64,000 nucleotides of DNA from Bog-532 sp963742865 (GCA_963742865.1 CAVUNW010000047.1:1-64000); one strand, 5' to 3'. Counted from the first letter of the stretch, positions 27,296 through 36,127 are shown. The notes: generated by a model from the sequence alone, not told the origin. A program made the numbers and translations.

Positions 27296-27469
27296 TGCAG
27301 TAAACTCTTTTCGAGAAAAAAGCAGGGGTCACGGTTGGACGCCGATCGAACGCGCCTGAAATAAGCAATTCCACTTCTGCTTCAATGATTTGGTGCTCAA
27401 CCGGGGTGGGGTCCAACTTGGACGCCAATTCACACGCAGATCGCGTTCGAGCGAATTACAATCGCTCCG

Positions 27470-28435
27470 TCAACGCAAAATCGCCGTTAACCTGAGTTCC
27501 GGGCCGTGATCCATAAGGTCGAACCTACGCAGGCTGAACCTCACCTCGGCCCAGAGATAGATGAGCGAAATCCCAAACGCACCCGGGCTAGCATGAACAA
27601 CACCGCGGTGCCAAACCCATCGGCTTCTGGCGGCGGGAAACCCTAAATTTGGGAACGACCTCAGGCAGCAATAGCCGCTTGTCGCGGCTGGAAAGGTTCC
27701 GTTCGCCGGGTAAGACCTATTGTGCACGCACCCCTCGAGGGGCGGTTCCGGTACCTTCCACTCGTTGTCTGGGACGTCTTCATAAGGCGCGGTGAAGGTC
27801 TGTTTGATGATGGTGACCTTGGTTGGTTCTGGGCTCGCGGGGTCGGCGTAATCCACGATCCAGAAATAGTCGTAGTTGTTGCCAGACCACGACTTTGGGA
27901 TTTCTTCAGACTTGTGATGCGTGGCATAAAGATCGAGCTTCAGGAGCCGGCGCAGCGTTACCGGGTCAGAAGGATGGGTCGCGTCCAATTGCTCGTTCGC
28001 GATGCGTTTGTGCTCCCACGTCATCACGACGATCTTGCCCTCGAAACTTGGGTTCGTGAGCACGTCACGTGCGGCGTCCCGGGTCTGCTGGTTCTCAAGT
28101 TCTTCTTTATCTGGAAACTGTGTTTTGTCGGTCGAAGGGACGAGGACTGAACGGCCCCAGCTGTCCGCCGTCGGCTCAATGGTTTTTATCGTATGGCCGG
28201 TAATCGCGTAGAACGCAGCCGGCTGATCAGCTCCGAACAGCGATCTCTGCACGCCCCTGCCGAGATAATATTGTTTCGCCAGAGCTTCTGCCCGGTGGAC
28301 GCCTGCGGGGCAAAGGTCTGGCCCGTCCGTCTTCTCGCCGTGCCGCAGAATGATGATCTCCCTGGGTCGCGCGGATGCCGCGGTAAGGCCCAGGAGCAAT
28401 CCGATCGTTGTAGCCAACATTCCGATCGCCCGCAT
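27470..28435 (-). CDS. Secreted histidine phosphatase superfamily protein
   Basis: A 321-codon frame with a signal peptide (MRAIGMLATTIGLLLGLTAA SA) and the phosphatase motif EIIILRHGEKTDGPDLCPAG, in which RHG carries the phospho-accepting histidine. Other parts of the fold are EALAKQYYLGRG, FAITGH-like FYAITGHTIKTIEPTADSWG and KIVVMTWEHKRIANEQL. The natural C-terminus is probably near residue 235 (EWKVPEPP); the tail after it has a different character and may result from a shift near 27730. Periplasmic, substrate unknown. Preceded by no obvious operon partner. Confidence 0.7.
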   Translation of the reverse strand: MRAIGMLATTIGLLLGLTAASARPREIIILRHGEKTDGPDLCPAGVHRAEALAKQYYLGRGVQRSLFGADQPAAFYAITGHTIKTIEPTADSWGRSVLVPSTDKTQFPDKEELENQQTRDAARDVLTNPSFEGKIVVMTWEHKRIANEQLDATHPSDPVTLRRLLKLDLYATHHKSEEIPKSWSGNNYDYFWIVDYADPASPEPTKVTIIKQTFTAPYEDVPDNEWKVPEPPLEGCVHNRSYPANGTFPAATSGYCCLRSFPNLGFPAARSRWVWHRGVVHASPGAFGISLIYLWAEVRFSLRRFDLMDHGPELRLTAILR

Positions 28436-28556
28436 CGCAACTCTCCCCTGTTTGCGTTGACGCTAGTTCAACTTGGCCCGCGTGGCAAAGCTCCTCGATC
28501 ATGCGCTGCCGCAAGGGACTAAAGGGTTTTCATAGACGGCCTCGCGCGGCGAAACC

Positions 28557-28679
28557 ATGCCGGACGAGCTTCTCGCCCATATCGCGCCGCTCGGTTGGGA
28601 GCACATCGCCTTCAACGGCGATTACGTCTGCCCGCCGAACCTCTCGTTAAACGCTTTTCGACCCCTACGAAACCCGCGC
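28557..28679 (+). pseudogene. Tn3-family transposase 3' end
   Basis: Codons read PDELLAHIAPLGWEHIAFNG DYVC and FRPLRNP. The L(A/P)HIAPLGWEHI..TGDY motif is the extreme C-terminus of Tn3-family transposases. No Tn3 inverted repeat was recognised. Confidence 0.6.
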
Positions 28680-28755
28680 GCCGGGTTCCTCGAACTCCTT
28701 AGCGTACGATTTGGAACAGAATTCCACGATGACCCCCAGTCCGGCAGCCCGTCCG

Positions 28756-29066
28756 TCACAGATACGCCTCGATGACGCGAATCCCCATCTCCCGGGCCCG
28801 CGCCTTCATGTCCAGGGTGCCGCTCGCGCCGGGGAACGCCACCACCACATCCGGCTTGCTGTCGGAGAGGATGTGCTGGTTGCAAATCGGTCCGCTGACA
28901 TTTGATATTTGTCCCACACCTCGCGGTAGCTCTTGCCGAGATAACCACGTCTGGCGGTGAAGATGAAGGCGCCGAGGTCGGCGCCAGGCGCCCCGCCATC
29001 GATGATGAAGGTCGGTTTGCCGACCAGGGGCAGACCCGCGGCATGCAGGCCACGGCGAAGGAGCAA
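28756..29066 (-). pseudogene. DUF2493/SLOG (YspA-like) nucleotide-binding protein, broken
   Basis: One frame reads GKPTFIIDGGAPGADLGAFI then GYLGKSYREVWDKYQM; a shifted frame continues CNQHILSDSKPDVVVAFPGA SGTLDMKARAREMGIRVIEA. G.APGAD and VVAFPG..GTxDM are the nucleotide-binding loops of the SLOG fold (DUF2493). The expected N-terminus (MRVLVCGGRT) appears instead on the opposite strand at 29098, so the gene was split and rearranged. Proposed to bind a nucleotide-derived ligand; role unclear. Confidence 0.6.
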
Positions 29067-29097
29067 CTCGGGCGCGGTGAAGGGGAAAAGGATCGCT

Positions 29098-29448
29098 GAT
29101 GCGGGTCTTGGTCTGCGGCGGACGCACGCTCGACTCCGAGCGCGCTTCAGGCTGCATGTGCGCGACCTTCCCGGCCGCCCGGATATGGTTTTCCCGCGCT
29201 ACCGCGCGGCAGTCTTTGTCCATGGCTGTTTCTGGCATGGCCACGACTGCCCGCTGTTCAAAGTGCCTGAGACGCGCCGCGACTTCTGGAGCGCAAAGAT
29301 TGCCGGCAACCGCGCCCGGGACAGCCGCAACCGCGATACGCTCGTAAGAGAAGGCTGGCGCGTCCTGACCGTCTGGGAATGCGCCCTGAAGGGTTCTGCC
29401 CGGCGGCCCTTATCCGAAGTCCTTACCGCGTGCGCCGACCCTCTATGA
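29098..29448 (+). pseudogene. Very short patch repair endonuclease fragment fused to a DUF2493 start
   Basis: At 29098 an ATG begins MRVLVCGGRTLD, the N-terminus of a DUF2493 protein. Within about 40 bases the sequence becomes, in another frame, RLHVRDLPGRPDMVFPRYRA, VFVHGCFWHGHDCPLFKVPE and WSAKIAGNRARDSRNRDTLV, ending at 29448. The latter is the core of Vsr mismatch endonuclease (PDxVF, FVHGCFWHxHDC zinc and catalytic residues). The first third of Vsr is missing. Vsr normally nicks T:G mismatches beside a cytosine methylase; no dcm gene is near. Confidence 0.7.
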
Positions 29449-29814
29449 GCGCCTCGCCGCCCTCACCGCCGCCGGCCGTCTCGGCAAGTCCGACCAAGGT
29501 TATCGCCTCGCCGGTCGCTGACAGAGCACGCGCGACAATCGCCGGGAACAAAAGCCACAATCGGCCAGCGCAACATCGCCCCGCTTGCCCGCTTCCGCTT
29601 CTCTCTACACCGTCGTGGAAGCGGCAGCGGGAAGTCCATCAAGATAGGTCTCGCAGCCCCGCGTGCCCAACATCGCTGCCGCGCATCCTTCTGTTCGATC
29701 GTCGCCATCCTTCTGGCTCGCCACTTTGCGGACGCCGGAATGATCGAGAAGGCCGCGAGCCTTTGGGGCAAGGCGGGACAGCGGTCGCTGGAGCGTTCGG
29801 CGCACATCGATGTA
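29449..29814. other. Spacer, no gene recognised
   Basis: ORFs here overlap on several frames without protein-like features; nothing recognised. Confidence 0.3.
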
Positions 29815-29992
29815 AATCGGCGTCCAAAATTGACCCCGGGCGATTCCATCCCTATCACATTGATATGATATAGGTTCTTGATCTTCCGATCGTTTGACGA
29901 GCGTCCAATATTGGCCCCCAATACGCCAAGTTATGTTATTGATTATATAGATGATTCTGACTTCTAGCCGGGGTCAAATTTGGACGCCGATT
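29815..29992. repeat. 178-bp element with IS21-like inverted ends
   Basis: The outer 25 bases begin AATCGGCGTCCAAAATTGAC at 29815 and occur inverted at 29968-29992 with one mismatch (24 of 25). The inside is AT-rich and non-coding. The end motif GCGTCCAAA(A/T)TTGACCCC recurs beside IstB remnants at 47465, so this looks like a non-autonomous IS21-family derivative. Confidence 0.7.
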
Positions 29993-30540
29993 GAGGGTCA
30001 AACAGCGACGCCGAATTACACTACCGGCGCAAAAGTGAGTGACATCGGCCAACGCCCGAGGCCGGTCCTGAGCCATCCTGAGGGCGTTTAGGGGCATCCG
30101 GTAGAACCGAAGCGGCGGGGTTTGGAAACGGAGCTACGGCTGAGCCACTAAGGCACCGCCAGACGAAAGGGGCGCGAACAGACATGCTCAGCCTAACGCT
30201 ACCACGCCACACTCCTACTCTACCAATTCCGGTCTTCGCCCGCATTGCGCAAAGAACGGCCGCCACCCAAGGGCGCGAGGAATGCGTAAAATGGACCCTT
30301 TTGCTGCCCTTCCCGGCCGATCCCGGTAGTGAAGCAATGCGCCAGACGCGGTCATTCCAGACCGCTCTTCGCACGAGCCTATTCTGACCTTGCCCCGTTC
30401 CGCTCTATCAAACAACCGCACTCGTCTTGGACTGTCGCGGAAGGGTAATCTTCCGGTCGAAAACGCATCATATCGCCACGTGCCGTCGCCACATGCCGTC
30501 TGCCCCAGAACCAATTCATTTGTAGTGGCGGGTATCCTAA
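29993..30540. other. Non-coding or degraded stretch
   Basis: About 550 bases with no convincing protein, tRNA or known RNA on either strand. Confidence 0.3.
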
Positions 30541-30572
30541 GAGAAAGAGGCCGGACGCAGGCCCGGCCTCTC
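30541..30572 (-). terminator. Terminator of the GNAT gene at 30600
   Basis: On the minus strand GAGAGGCCGG and CCGGCCTCTT pair over ten positions around an eight-base loop, followed by TTCTC. It lies 27 bases past the GNAT stop. Confidence 0.7.
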
Positions 30573-30599
30573 AACTTCAATCCTTCCTCTCCGCTTTCG

Positions 30600-31214
30600 T
30601 CAGGCGCTGTTCCCCTGCTCGCCGTTGATCGCCCGCCACTGGGCGTCGAACAGGGCCGCGCCCAAGTCGAGTATGTCGCCCGAAGCCTCGCGGATGAGCG
30701 ACAGCGGGGTCGGCAGGCGGGCCTTCAGACGTCCGGTCAGCGCGTTCTCCTCGAAGGTGAAGTGGGTCTTGAACTTCTGCGCCAGCATCCGCATGCCGAC
30801 GTTGTCGGGCAAACAGAGGATCTCGATCGTCTCGACGCCGTGGTTGGTCGCAGCACGCTGGATGCGCTTGAAAAGCTTCTCACCGATCCCGCGACGGCGG
30901 TAGGGCTCTTCAACGGAGAAAGCCGCTTCGGCCTGGATGTGGCGGCCGAAAGGCGCCTGCTCGCTCCAGATCACGGAATTGGAGCGCAGTTCCGCCGCCC
31001 CGACCATTTGGCCGTCGACGTAGGCTCCGTAAAGAAGATCCCCTCGCCCGAAGCAATGTTCGGCGTAATGCACAAGGGAATCGTCCGACATGCCCCCGCC
31101 AAAACGCAGATGCCGGCTCCGTGGGTCAAGACGCAGCAGATGGTCGCGAAAGGCTTCTATGTCCGAAGGCCAAAGCCGCCGAATTTCTACGTTGGATGAC
31201 TTGGTGTCGCTCAT
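30600..31214 (-). CDS. GNAT-family N-acetyltransferase
   Basis: A complete 204-residue protein starting MSDTKSSNVEIRRLWPSDIE. It has DPRSRHLRFGGGMSDDSLVH, AYVDGQMVGAAELRS, EAAFSVEEPYRRRGIGEKLF (acetyl-CoA loop RRRGIG) and RAATNHGVETIEILCLPDNV MRMLAQKF. It belongs to the group of stand-alone GNATs related to protein-lysine acetyltransferase domains; the target is unknown. Monocistronic: own terminator, and a different gene fragment upstream. Confidence 0.8.
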   Translation of the reverse strand: MSDTKSSNVEIRRLWPSDIEAFRDHLLRLDPRSRHLRFGGGMSDDSLVHYAEHCFGRGDLLYGAYVDGQMVGAAELRSNSVIWSEQAPFGRHIQAEAAFSVEEPYRRRGIGEKLFKRIQRAATNHGVETIEILCLPDNVGMRMLAQKFKTHFTFEENALTGRLKARLPTPLSLIREASGDILDLGAALFDAQWRAINGEQGNSA

Positions 31215-31334
31215 GTGTCCTCGCCGATTCGTCCTCGGCGTTTCTCACCCCGGCACCAATATTGTGCAGCGCAACATAATTTGCAACCCCACCCAAACCT
31301 TAATTTGCGCAAAGGATCCGTAATAATATCCTAA

Positions 31335-31450
31335 GCCTCTCTGATTGCAAGCAGCGTCTTGCCGAGCGTCTGGCGCTTGGCGATGGCTTCAAACGCCATT
31401 TTGTAATCATCAAGCGCAAATTTTGCGTGGATATGGACGCTCAAGGCGCC
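31335..31450 (-). pseudogene. Zinc-type alcohol dehydrogenase/quinone oxidoreductase C-terminus
   Basis: The minus strand reads HIHAKFALDDYKMAFEAIAK RQTLGKTLLAIREA and stop, the terminal helix and strand of MDR-family oxidoreductases (AFEAI..R...GK.LL.I). The rest of the gene is missing. Such genes often neighbour the GNAT, phosphoribosyltransferase and hydrolase genes found nearby. Confidence 0.55.
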
Positions 31451-31459
31451 GCTTTACCG

Positions 31460-31781
31460 TGACACTTTACGTGCGCCCCGAAGGCGTGGAGGTAGGTGGC
31501 TTCCTGATGGCGCCTGACATGGCGGCCCAGGATATCACCTACCTGCTCACGACCATGGCGATTAATCCGGCGACCAATACGCCGGTGACCGTGCGCCACG
31601 ACGGCGCGAAGAGGAGGCTCTGATGTAATACGGCCAAACTCGAAGCAGCCTTGCTGCACAAGAGATGAGGGCCGGCCCCTCGGGCCCGGATTGCAGGATC
31701 GGGGTCCAAACCACCGCAAGCTGCTCCGGCACAATGGCCGGGGTGGTGAGCGTTGCGGAAAAGGCGGGGAAAACCCGTCAG
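31460..31781. other. Unassigned region with a short ORF end
   Basis: A + frame ending at 31623 reads FTVTLYVRPEGVEVGGFLMA then NPATNTPVTVRHDGAKRRL, possibly the end of an unrecognised gene. Nothing else identifiable. Confidence 0.25.
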
Positions 31782-31998
31782 GTGTGCGCTGGTAAGACGA
31801 ATGCGACTGAACCGTTGATGACGTGTCGAAAGCGTAGGGACGTCGCCAAAACCAGGCTCCGGTTGTTGGCCTGGGATGGAGCTCGGAGGGCGCCTGCTGA
31901 CTGGCCGAGCGGCGACCGGCATGAAGACGGCGTGAGACCAGCGAGAGGCTCTTGTGCGGAACGTGGGAACCTGGCGCCTCGATGGGAGACCTCCAAGC
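31782..31998 (+). mobile_element. Probable group II intron 5' fragment
   Basis: Begins GTGTGCG, the expected 5' splice consensus type. It continues with structured-RNA-like segments (GTCGAAAGCGTAGGGACGTC, GGCTCCGGTTGTTGGCC, GCGAGAGGCTCTTGTGCGGA ACGTGGGAACC) that resemble domain I of alphaproteobacterial group II introns. It stops exactly where the 142-bp MITE copy begins. No reverse transcriptase follows. The match is from memory of such introns, so confidence is moderate. Confidence 0.45.
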
Positions 31999-32140
31999 GG
32001 CACTGTCAAGGCAAATAAGTATAGGCGATTTTCAGCGTCGAAACCGGCCGAGCGCGGCGGTAATTCGTGAGCAAAAACAGTGGAGCTCCAGCCCGCCCTG
32101 GTGCGCGAGCAGGCAGTATAGAATTTACTCTGACAATGCC
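31999..32140. repeat. 142-bp MITE-like element, copy 2 (inverted relative to copy 1)
   Basis: Starts GGCACTGTCA, ends TGACAATGCC, with the same length and interior as the copy at 6136-6277 when reverse-complemented. It separates a group II intron 5' fragment from a hydrolase gene end. Confidence 0.7.
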
Positions 32141-32192
32141 CACGGCCGCATGGCGATCGGGCTATGGGCACTTTTCGCGATCATCCGCCGGA

Positions 32193-33190
32193 TTAGCTCT
32201 CGAGCCAGCGCGCGATCTCCCGCCAGGCGCCGCCCAAGGTTCGCTGGCCCATAAACAGCGACAGATGCCGCCCCGGCTCGACCCGAACCGCGACGCTGGT
32301 TGCGCGACACAGCGACTTTGCCGCCAACGCCTGCGGCAAGGCGACGATCTCGTCGTCGGCCGCCGCGAGGACGAACATCGGCGCTTCGATGTCCGACAAT
32401 CGGGCCGGGCGGCCGAGCGCGGGAAAACAGCCGCGCGCCAGGCGGTTTTCACGAAAGAGCCATTCCGCCACCTCGAGGAAATAGACGCCAGGCAAATCGA
32501 CCGTGCGCGCGTTCCAGGCGTCGAACCTTTGGTTCAGTGCGGAGTTGCCGGCGCATTGCAGAGCTGCTTCGGCGCTATATTCATCCTCCATGCGCTGCGA
32601 CCACAGGGCAAGGGACAGCGCCCCGGAGATCCGGCCGCCGGTCATGGCGACCAGGCTCTCGACCGTCGTGGGCGGGACCGCGGCGAGCGCCCGCGTGATA
32701 CGCGACTTGGCTGCGGCCGGATCGATCGGCGCGCCGGCCAAGACCAGCCTCGCGACTTTCCCGGGAAAGCGCGCGGCGTAAGCCGCGGCGAGCCAGCCGC
32801 CCTGGCACAGTCCGACGAGACGCGCGGCCTCCCAGATCGTCGATCGCCACGTTCAAGTCGCTCAGATAGGCGTCAATTCCGTAATCTCGCATCTCGGCGG
32901 TCGCTGACTTCCAGAAGGTCAAGGCGACGGAACCCGCATCGGCCTCGGCCAGAGTCTGCGCCAGGCTATGCCCGGGAGCGAAATCGGCGACCGAGGCGTC
33001 ATGGACCGCATAGGGCGCGACGATCACGACTGGCGGGACTTTCCCCCGCGACGGCTCCGGCTGTTCCAGAAGCACCATCGTCGCAAGCTCGATGCGAACG
33101 CGTCCGAGCGTCGGGAAGGTTGAGAGCTCGATTGCGCCCGCGACGCGCGGTCGGGCGGCCCCGAGCGCTTCCGCCGGTTTTCGGACGGAC
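32193..33190 (-). CDS. PhaC-like alpha/beta hydrolase with a cysteine nucleophile (one frameshift)
   Basis: The N-terminal frame has IELSTFPTLGRVRIELATMV, PPVVIVAPYAVHDASVADFA PGHSLAQTL and ALTFWKSATAEMRDYGIDAY LSDLNVAIDDLGG. A one-base shift near 32815 gives LVGLCQGGWLAAAYAARFPG KVARLVLAGAPIDP, then FVLAAADDEIVALPQALAAK and VEPGRHLSLFMG. GLCQGG is a lipase-box variant with Cys as nucleophile, as in PHA synthases; Asp (ADDEIV) and His (GRHLSLF) complete the triad. It lies just behind the phosphoribosyltransferase on the same strand. Probably acts on PHA-type or related acyl substrates. Confidence 0.65.
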
Positions 33191-33194
33191 GTCG

Positions 33195-33720
33195 CTACCC
33201 GACTTTCGCGTCCGAGGAATAACGCGCCATGGCTTCGATCACCTCCTCGTCGGAAGTCTGACCGAAATCCGAATAGTAAAAGCCGATCGCGCCCAGGAAT
33301 TCATGTTCTTCCAAGCAGATCACGTCGTCCGTCTCTTCGCCGACTTCGGCCAAGGCCTCGGTCGACGCGACGGGAACCGCAAGAACGAGCGTCTTCGGCG
33401 TTCGCATGCACGTGGCGCGCAAGGCCGCCCGGATCGTCGCGCCCGTGGCGCGTCGTCGACGACGATCGTGACGCGGCCCTTGACGTCGATGGGCGGGCGA
33501 TCGCCAAGATAGCGCCGCCGTCGACTTTCGATTTCGGCGAGCTCCTCATCGCAAATTTGTTTGAATTCGGCTTCGTCGATCGCCAAGTGACGGATGACGT
33601 CCTCGTTACGGATAATAATCGGGAGCCGCGCCGTCGACGACGGCGCCCATGGCCAATTCCGGCCGCCAAGGCACGTCCCAAAGACATCCTCTGGACGGCC
33701 GAGATTGTTGTTGTGCGAAG
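33195..33720 (-). CDS. Type I phosphoribosyltransferase, 5'-truncated and frameshifted
   Basis: Frames join as VPWRPELAMGAVVDGAAP, LAIDEAEFKQICDEELAEIE SRRRRYLGDRPPIDVKGRVT IVVDD, then ATGATIRAALRATCMRTPKT LVLAVPVAS and EEHEFLGAIGFYYSDFGQTS. VVDD..ATGATIRAAL is the PRPP loop; the shift falls inside it and one or two residues (usually GI) are missing. The first 40 or so residues are replaced by unrelated sequence beyond 33700. Such PRTases sit in stress/acetate-metabolism islands with PhaC-like hydrolases, as here. Confidence 0.65.
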
Positions 33721-33766
33721 TTTGTTGTGCGAAGTTTGCTTGTTGGCTTGTTCGTGATCCGGACGG

Positions 33767-34012
33767 TCAGTCGGCGAGGCATGGCGCTGCCTCGCTTGAC
33801 GTCGCCCAAGCCCCGGCTTCGCGCCAGCGAACGCAAATTTCCGGTCCTATCTCGGGCAGCGTTCCCGCCTCCACCCGCAATCCTTTGTTCAATGCGTCTT
33901 TCGCGTAGCGCCTCGCCGCAATCTCGCTTTCGAACTCCTCCATCGACCAGATGAAGCTGAATTGTTGCTCTCCCAGCAACCTGTTCACAGTCGATACAAA
34001 CCACGTATTCAC
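33767..34012 (-). CDS. Small hypothetical protein
   Basis: An 81-codon gene starting at a GTG with GGAGGCGAC upstream: MNTWFVSTVNRLLGEQQFSF, then WSMEEFESEIAARRYAKDAL NKGLRVEAG. It looks like a small regulatory or sensory protein with one alpha/beta unit. No family recognised. It lies just inside the left flank of IS1595 copy 2. Confidence 0.5.
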   Translation of the reverse strand: MNTWFVSTVNRLLGEQQFSFIWSMEEFESEIAARRYAKDALNKGLRVEAGTLPEIGPEICVRWREAGAWATSSEAAPCLAD

Positions 34013-34220
34013 GTCGCCTCCTCTGCCGCTCAAAAGTCGCCGTATTCTCTCGTGTGGGGAGGGAAGACGTCCGCTCCCGCAAATTGTTGTTTATAAGATT
34101 AATCCATGCCTATCCGGTTGACGCATACACCCGCTAGGGCTAGTGGGTGGTGAGGAGCGGAGGTCCCGCCGGCCGGCGATCCCTTTCAGCGAGGGCCTTG
34201 CGCCGAGGCTGGATGGGACA

Positions 34221-35264
34221 ATGACTGCGGCGACGCCCGTTGTGATGGATGTGGAGCAGCGCGCGGCGCTGCGGTATCCCCGGTCTTTGCCGGAGTTTCA
34301 GCGGCTCTTCCCCGACGATCCGGCCTGCGCCGCATATCTCGAGAAGGCGCGCTGGGAGAGCGGCTTCGTCTGCCCGCGCTGCGACGCGAACGGCGAACCG
34401 TTCCGCATTGCGAGCCGTCCGGGCGTGCTGACATGCCGCAAGTGCCGAAGCCAGACAGGACTGACTGTCGGCACGGTCATGAAGCGCAGCCGCACGCCGC
34501 TGTCCGTCTGGTTTTGGGCCGCCTATCTCGTCGCCAGCCAAACTCCCGGCATATCCGCGGTCCAGCTCCAACGGCAGCTCGGCCTCTCGCGCTACGAGAC
34601 CGCCTTTCAGCTCCTCCACAAGCTGCGCGCCGGAATGGTTCGCCCCGATCGGGATCGCATTGGCGGTCGCGCAAACGAGCATGTCGAGGTTGATGAGACA
34701 TGGGTCGGCGGCCGCACGCGCGGGGAAGGCCGGGGCGTTCATCACAAAACTCTCGTCGCCTGCGCCGTCGAGGTGCGCCGCCGCGCGCCCGGAACCGCGC
34801 AAGACGCGCGCAAGGACGGGCGCTACGCCGGGCGCGTTCGGCTCGCCGTCGCCGCCGACCGAAGCGCAAAGTCGCTTTGCGGCTTCGTCGAGGGCGCCGT
34901 GGCGAAGGGGACGTTGATCGTCACGGACGATTGGAGCGGCTACGCAGACCTGCGCAAGCGCGGCTACGATCATCGCGCCATCGCTGAATGCGGCGACCCT
35001 GAAATCTCCGAGGAGTTCCTGCCCATCAGCCATCTCGTCTTCGCCAATCTCAAGACCTGGCTGGCGGGAACGCATCACGGGGTCAGCGCGCGGCATTTGC
35101 AGGCCTATCTCAACGAGTTCACGTTTCGATTCAACCGTCGCTTCTACCCGTTCAACGCCTTCCGCTCGCTGCTCGGCATTGCAAGCAGTGCGAGGGCGCC
35201 GACCTACGACGAACTTTACTCAGTGGACTGGGCGCACCCTACATCTAGTGGGTGTATGTCTTAA
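34221..35264 (+). CDS. IS1595-family transposase (copy 2)
   Basis: About 347 residues starting MTAATPVVMDVEQRAALRYP, nearly identical to the copy at 13336-14379 (for example RYPRS instead of PYPRS and FRFNRR instead of FQFNRR). The zinc ribbon CPRCDANG/CRKCRSQTG and catalytic segments VEVDETWVGG and VTDDWSGYADL are intact. Probably a functional transposase. Confidence 0.9.
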   Translation: MTAATPVVMDVEQRAALRYPRSLPEFQRLFPDDPACAAYLEKARWESGFVCPRCDANGEPFRIASRPGVLTCRKCRSQTGLTVGTVMKRSRTPLSVWFWAAYLVASQTPGISAVQLQRQLGLSRYETAFQLLHKLRAGMVRPDRDRIGGRANEHVEVDETWVGGRTRGEGRGVHHKTLVACAVEVRRRAPGTAQDARKDGRYAGRVRLAVAADRSAKSLCGFVEGAVAKGTLIVTDDWSGYADLRKRGYDHRAIAECGDPEISEEFLPISHLVFANLKTWLAGTHHGVSARHLQAYLNEFTFRFNRRFYPFNAFRSLLGIASSARAPTYDELYSVDWAHPTSSGCMS

Positions 35265-35490
35265 CCGGATAGGCATGGTTCCTTCCACGAACAGAGGGAT
35301 CATGCTGCGATCCAAAATGCGCGATGCACCAATCTCGGGAGTAAACGCAGGGATACCTGCATCGATGAAGGTGCCTGCCAAGATGCCGGCTGCTGTGGGG
35401 ATCTGCCAATATTAGCCGCAAACATTCCACGTTTCGCTTGGGCTTGAACTATAAATTCGTGGGCGCCGATCCTTCAGCCTCTCAAATAAG

Positions 35491-35518
35491 AAACCCCGGC
35501 GTGACGCCTGGGTTTTTC
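35491..35518. terminator. Intrinsic terminator in the extra IS segment
   Basis: AAACCCCGGCG and CGCCTGGGTTT pair with one mismatch around TGA, followed by TTCG; the opposite strand offers TTTCTTATTT, so it may work both ways. Confidence 0.65.
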
Positions 35519-35725
35519 GTCGAGCGAACTGACGACGCCGATGTCCGCTTTTGTGCCTTGACCCGAGGCGGCCATAGGCGTCCTTCAATCATACATCCGC
35601 TTTCGAGGACCCGCCACATTGGCGGGGAACGGCTGTAATGGGCGCATTGCTGACGGCAAATGAGGTGCCAGGTCACCCTCTATATGTAGTGGGTGTCTGT
35701 CTTAACCGGATAGGCACGGATTAAT

Positions 35726-35971
35726 CTTCGCCGTCCGGAAAAGTTTCTCGCGGTTCATATCAAGCCCACGGACAAGAACGCAGGGCTCAATATTTGCAGT
35801 CAAATTCACCAAAGCAGAAGTTGCTTACATCAACTCGGGGTTCTGCCAACGGGTGACAGGTTTCGTCTGCACTACTCTCATTCCATGTCCGCCGACTGTC
35901 GGTCGACGCCCAGCCGACTGTCGGTCGCCGCCGAATATTTCTACGCGACATCGGCGGCCATCGAGGCAAGC
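35726..35971. other. Spacer with a short direct repeat
   Basis: GCCGACTGTCGGTCG occurs twice about 20 bases apart around 35890-35930, each nearly self-complementary (CCGACTGTCGG). No gene recognised. Confidence 0.4.
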
Positions 35972-36127
35972 TCACCCCCGGTTTTTGTCTTCGGCCGCCT
36001 TTAGTGCCGCCGCCTCTCGCTGAAGGGCGTCAATGCTGTCGGCCAGCATCATCATGCGCAGTTCATGTTTGATTTCCACGGTGGAAGGAAGCTTCAATCG
36101 CCGTCCGAAACGAAAACCGTTGGGCAT
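35972..36127 (-). CDS. Small hypothetical protein (51 residues)
   Basis: Starts at an ATG (36127) with a strong AAAGGAG site 6 bases upstream: MPNGFRFGRRLKLPSTVEIK, then HELRMMMLADSIDALQREAA ALKAAEDKNRG. The basic N-terminus followed by one amphipathic helix suggests a small nucleic-acid- or protein-binding factor. The ribosome site and codon use make a real gene likely; no family known to me. Confidence 0.5.
   Translation of the reverse strand: MPNGFRFGRRLKLPSTVEIKHELRMMMLADSIDALQREAAALKAAEDKNRG

Larger units (their letters stand above)
34104..35717 (+). mobile_element. IS1595-family element, copy 2, with a second right end
   Basis: The left end CCATGCCTATCCGGTTGACG starts at 34104 and the normal right end finishes GGATAGGCAT at 35276. 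No target duplication is found at these two points. A second right end (GTAGTGGGTGTCTGTCTTAA CCGGATAGGCAC) finishes at 35717, and there the outer flank GGATTAAT matches AGATTAAT immediately left of 34104 (7 of 8). The unit bounded by the target duplication is thus 34104-35717 and includes 440 extra bases. Confidence 0.7.

Noticed and set aside
31999..32140. 142-bp element as an end of an IS6-family transposon
   Set aside because: Its ends begin GGCA-TGTCA like some IS6 termini, but its interior encodes nothing like the IS6 transposase and both ends are on the same short unit; kept as MITE-like only.
32067..33512. 481-codon + ORF over the hydrolase region
   Set aside because: It is arginine-rich low-quality shadow sequence; the minus strand carries the PhaC-like motifs in the same interval.
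33715..33750. Short tandem repeat TTGTTGTGCGAAGT as a regulatory site
   Set aside because: Only two copies, at the break point of a truncated gene; more likely a by-product of the rearrangement.
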